A stretch of DNA of 64,000 bases, taken from NCBI RefSeq assembly GCF_031583065.1, contig NZ_CP134053.1:6861001-6925000 (forward strand). The letters run 5' to 3'. This document shows positions 62,876-64,000 of this stretch, piece after piece (positions within the stretch are counted from its first letter, which is position 1; each line of letters starts with the position of its first letter). The DNA is from Streptomyces sp. CGMCC 4.7035 (GTDB taxonomy: Bacteria > Actinomycetota > Actinomycetes > Streptomycetales > Streptomycetaceae). The position numbers and the translations under genes are program-made. The notes beneath the pieces were generated by a model. It was not told where the DNA came from, did no database searches, and saw nothing but the letters and a program-made list of their open reading frames with translations.

Positions 62876-63576
62876 GGCAGCGGCTCCGTCCTCGGTGGTT
62901 CGAGCTTCACTCCGACGCCCCGCAGGGTGTGCAGATAGCGGGGCCTCGCCGCCGTCTCGCCCAGCTTCCGTCGCAGCCAGGAGAGATGGACGTCGATGGT
63001 CTGGTCGTCCCCGTACGACTGCTGCCACACCTCGGCGAGCAGTTCCCTGCGGGGGACGACGACGCCGGGGCGGCCGGCGAGGAAGGCGAGCAGGTCGAAC
63101 TCACGGCGGGTCAGTTCGAGCCGCACGCCGTCCAGTTCCGCGTGGCGGCGCAGGGGGTCGATGGCGAGGCCGCCGACGCGGAGGACCGACGGCGGTGCGG
63201 TGTCCGCGGCGGCCGCGCGGGAGCGGCGCAGCACCGCCGCGATCCGTGCCGACAGGTGCTCGACCGAGAACGGCTTGGTCAGATAGTCGTCCGCGCCCGC
63301 GTTGAGCAGGCGGACGATCTCCGTCTCGTCGTCGCGCGCGGTGGCGATGATCACCGGCACCTCGGTGATGCCGCGCAGCATCTTCAGCGCCTCCGACCCG
63401 TCCAGGTCGGGCAGCCCGAGGTCGAGGATCACGACATCGAACGAGAGATGGGCGACCTCGCGCAGCGCCTCAAGTGCGGTGCCGACGCTGCGCACCGTGT
63501 GCCCGGCCTCGGTCAGATGCCTGATGAGAGCCGAGCGTACGAACTGGTCGTCCTCCACGACGAGCACACTTGCCAT
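62872..63576 (-). CDS. OmpR-family response regulator
   Basis: Protein of 234 residues from the ATG at 63576 (MASVLVVEDDQFVRSALIRH). The receiver domain (1-120) has acidic residues Asp9 and Asp10, phospho-Asp52 in VVILDLGLPDLDG and the conserved Lys in DDYLTKPFSVEHL. The C-terminal winged helix (about 135-225) has TRREFDLLAFLAGRPGVVVP and VDVHLSWLRRKLGE-like recognition elements (IDVHLSWLRRKLGETAARPR). It is the first gene of the two-gene operon with the kinase. Targets are unknown; the divergent gene at 63699 is a candidate. Confidence 0.93.
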   Translation of the reverse strand: MASVLVVEDDQFVRSALIRHLTEAGHTVRSVGTALEALREVAHLSFDVVILDLGLPDLDGSEALKMLRGITEVPVIIATARDDETEIVRLLNAGADDYLTKPFSVEHLSARIAAVLRRSRAAAADTAPPSVLRVGGLAIDPLRRHAELDGVRLELTRREFDLLAFLAGRPGVVVPRRELLAEVWQQSYGDDQTIDVHLSWLRRKLGETAARPRYLHTLRGVGVKLEPPRTEPLP

Positions 63577-63698
63577 GGGCGGCACCGTACGCCATGCGAG
63601 TGAGGCCGACCGGGGCCTGTGGACAACTCCGCGTACAGCAACGGGACAAACGGAACTGTGTGCGACTCCTGAGACACCCATGGGGCGTGTGAGGCAGT

Positions 63699-64000
63699 AT
63701 GGCCGGGATGCTCAGAGGACTCGTACACGTACTGGCATGGTCGCTCGCCACGGGCGCGGCGGTCACGCTGTCGTGGTGGGGTGTCCACACGGTGATGGCG
63801 GGGACCGCGTACGACCCGCCGCGCGCCCTGCCCATCTCGGCGGGCGGCGCGACGACGCAGGGGACCAAGCCGCTGACGTCGTCGACAGAGCGGCCGGAGC
63901 CGTCGAAGAGCCCGGACCACAAGTCCACGCGGAGCCCGGCACCGAGCCCCTCGAAGAAGACCGGCGCGAGCACGGCCCCCGAATCCTCCCCGGCCTCGCC
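63699..64000 (+). CDS. Membrane-anchored Pro/Ser-rich protein (3' end beyond window)
   Basis: The first about 100 residues of a forward gene, start at the ATG at 63699 (MAGMLRGLVHVLAWSLATGA) after GAGGCAG; an in-frame ATG at 63708 is an alternative. One hydrophobic segment (about 6-33) is followed by a low-complexity Ser/Pro/Thr/Lys extracellular region (TERPEPSKSPDHKSTRSPAP). It resembles actinomycete small anchored proteins with disordered stalks. No domain is visible before the window ends. It is divergent from the two-component operon. Confidence 0.65.
   Translation, partial: MAGMLRGLVHVLAWSLATGAAVTLSWWGVHTVMAGTAYDPPRALPISAGGATTQGTKPLTSSTERPEPSKSPDHKSTRSPAPSPSKKTGASTAPESSPAS

Noticed and set aside
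1..64000. CRISPR array, insertion sequence transposase, integrase or prophage genes
   Set aside because: No regularly spaced identical repeats and no transposase, integrase or phage structural proteins were seen. The toxin region has no recognisable mobility gene.

Overview
The window is high-GC DNA from a Streptomyces-type actinomycete. Evidence for this is the G/C-dominated third codon positions, the frequent GTG starts, a desferrioxamine cluster with iron boxes, an AdpA-type regulator carrying a TTA codon, a CebR-type regulon, a DUF397/XRE pair, and long spurious antisense frames. The gene order (branched-chain acyl-CoA catabolism, des cluster, glmS, adpA, orn, tRNA-His, ceb genes, chitinase) matches my recollection of the core chromosome of Streptomyces coelicolor and its relatives. 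I did not check this by alignment.

Layout. Positions 1-4.3 kb: a partial secreted serine hydrolase, a GT39 membrane glycosyltransferase with a Gly-rich linker, and a secreted endonuclease I. Positions 4.3-10.3 kb: a reverse-strand set (sodium:solute symporter, ureohydrolase, ThDP decarboxylase-like enzyme) with a divergent PucR regulator, probably for uptake and breakdown of a guanidino compound or polyamine. Positions 10.5-14.6 kb: a phosphatase-like protein, then acyl-CoA dehydrogenase, TesB thioesterase and a TetR regulator. Positions 14.6-20.4 kb: a translationally coupled leucine/isovalerate catabolic operon (carboxyltransferase, biotin carboxylase, HMG-CoA lyase, acyl-CoA dehydrogenase) with two candidate TetR operators at its head.

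Positions 21-34.5 kb are accessory. They hold an XRE/DUF397 pair, a small AT-richer gene that looks like a SUKH-type immunity protein, a 2176-residue secreted RHS/YD-repeat protein with a deaminase-like C-terminus, and a LamG protein. A fragment resembling the end of the XRE gene lies on the far side. A tRNA-like gene with its own U-tract terminator follows. This is the most unusual part of the window.

Positions 35-42.5 kb: desferrioxamine uptake and synthesis (desE, desF, desABCD) under two iron boxes. Positions 42.5-49.6 kb: DUF4429 protein, Tat-exported purple acid phosphatase, GlmS, an acetate-transporter-like membrane protein, a universal stress protein and a small membrane protein. Positions 49.9-52.2 kb: adpA, oligoribonuclease and tRNA-His. 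Positions 52.3-59.7 kb: VOC and GNAT proteins, then cebR and the cebEFG-bglC cello-oligosaccharide uptake and hydrolysis unit with two CebR boxes. Positions 59.9-64 kb: a CBM2-GH18 chitinase, an OmpR-type two-component system and the start of a divergent membrane protein.

Several short palindromic repeats lie between genes. One lies in frame inside the biotin carboxylase gene and one probable copy lies inside desF.
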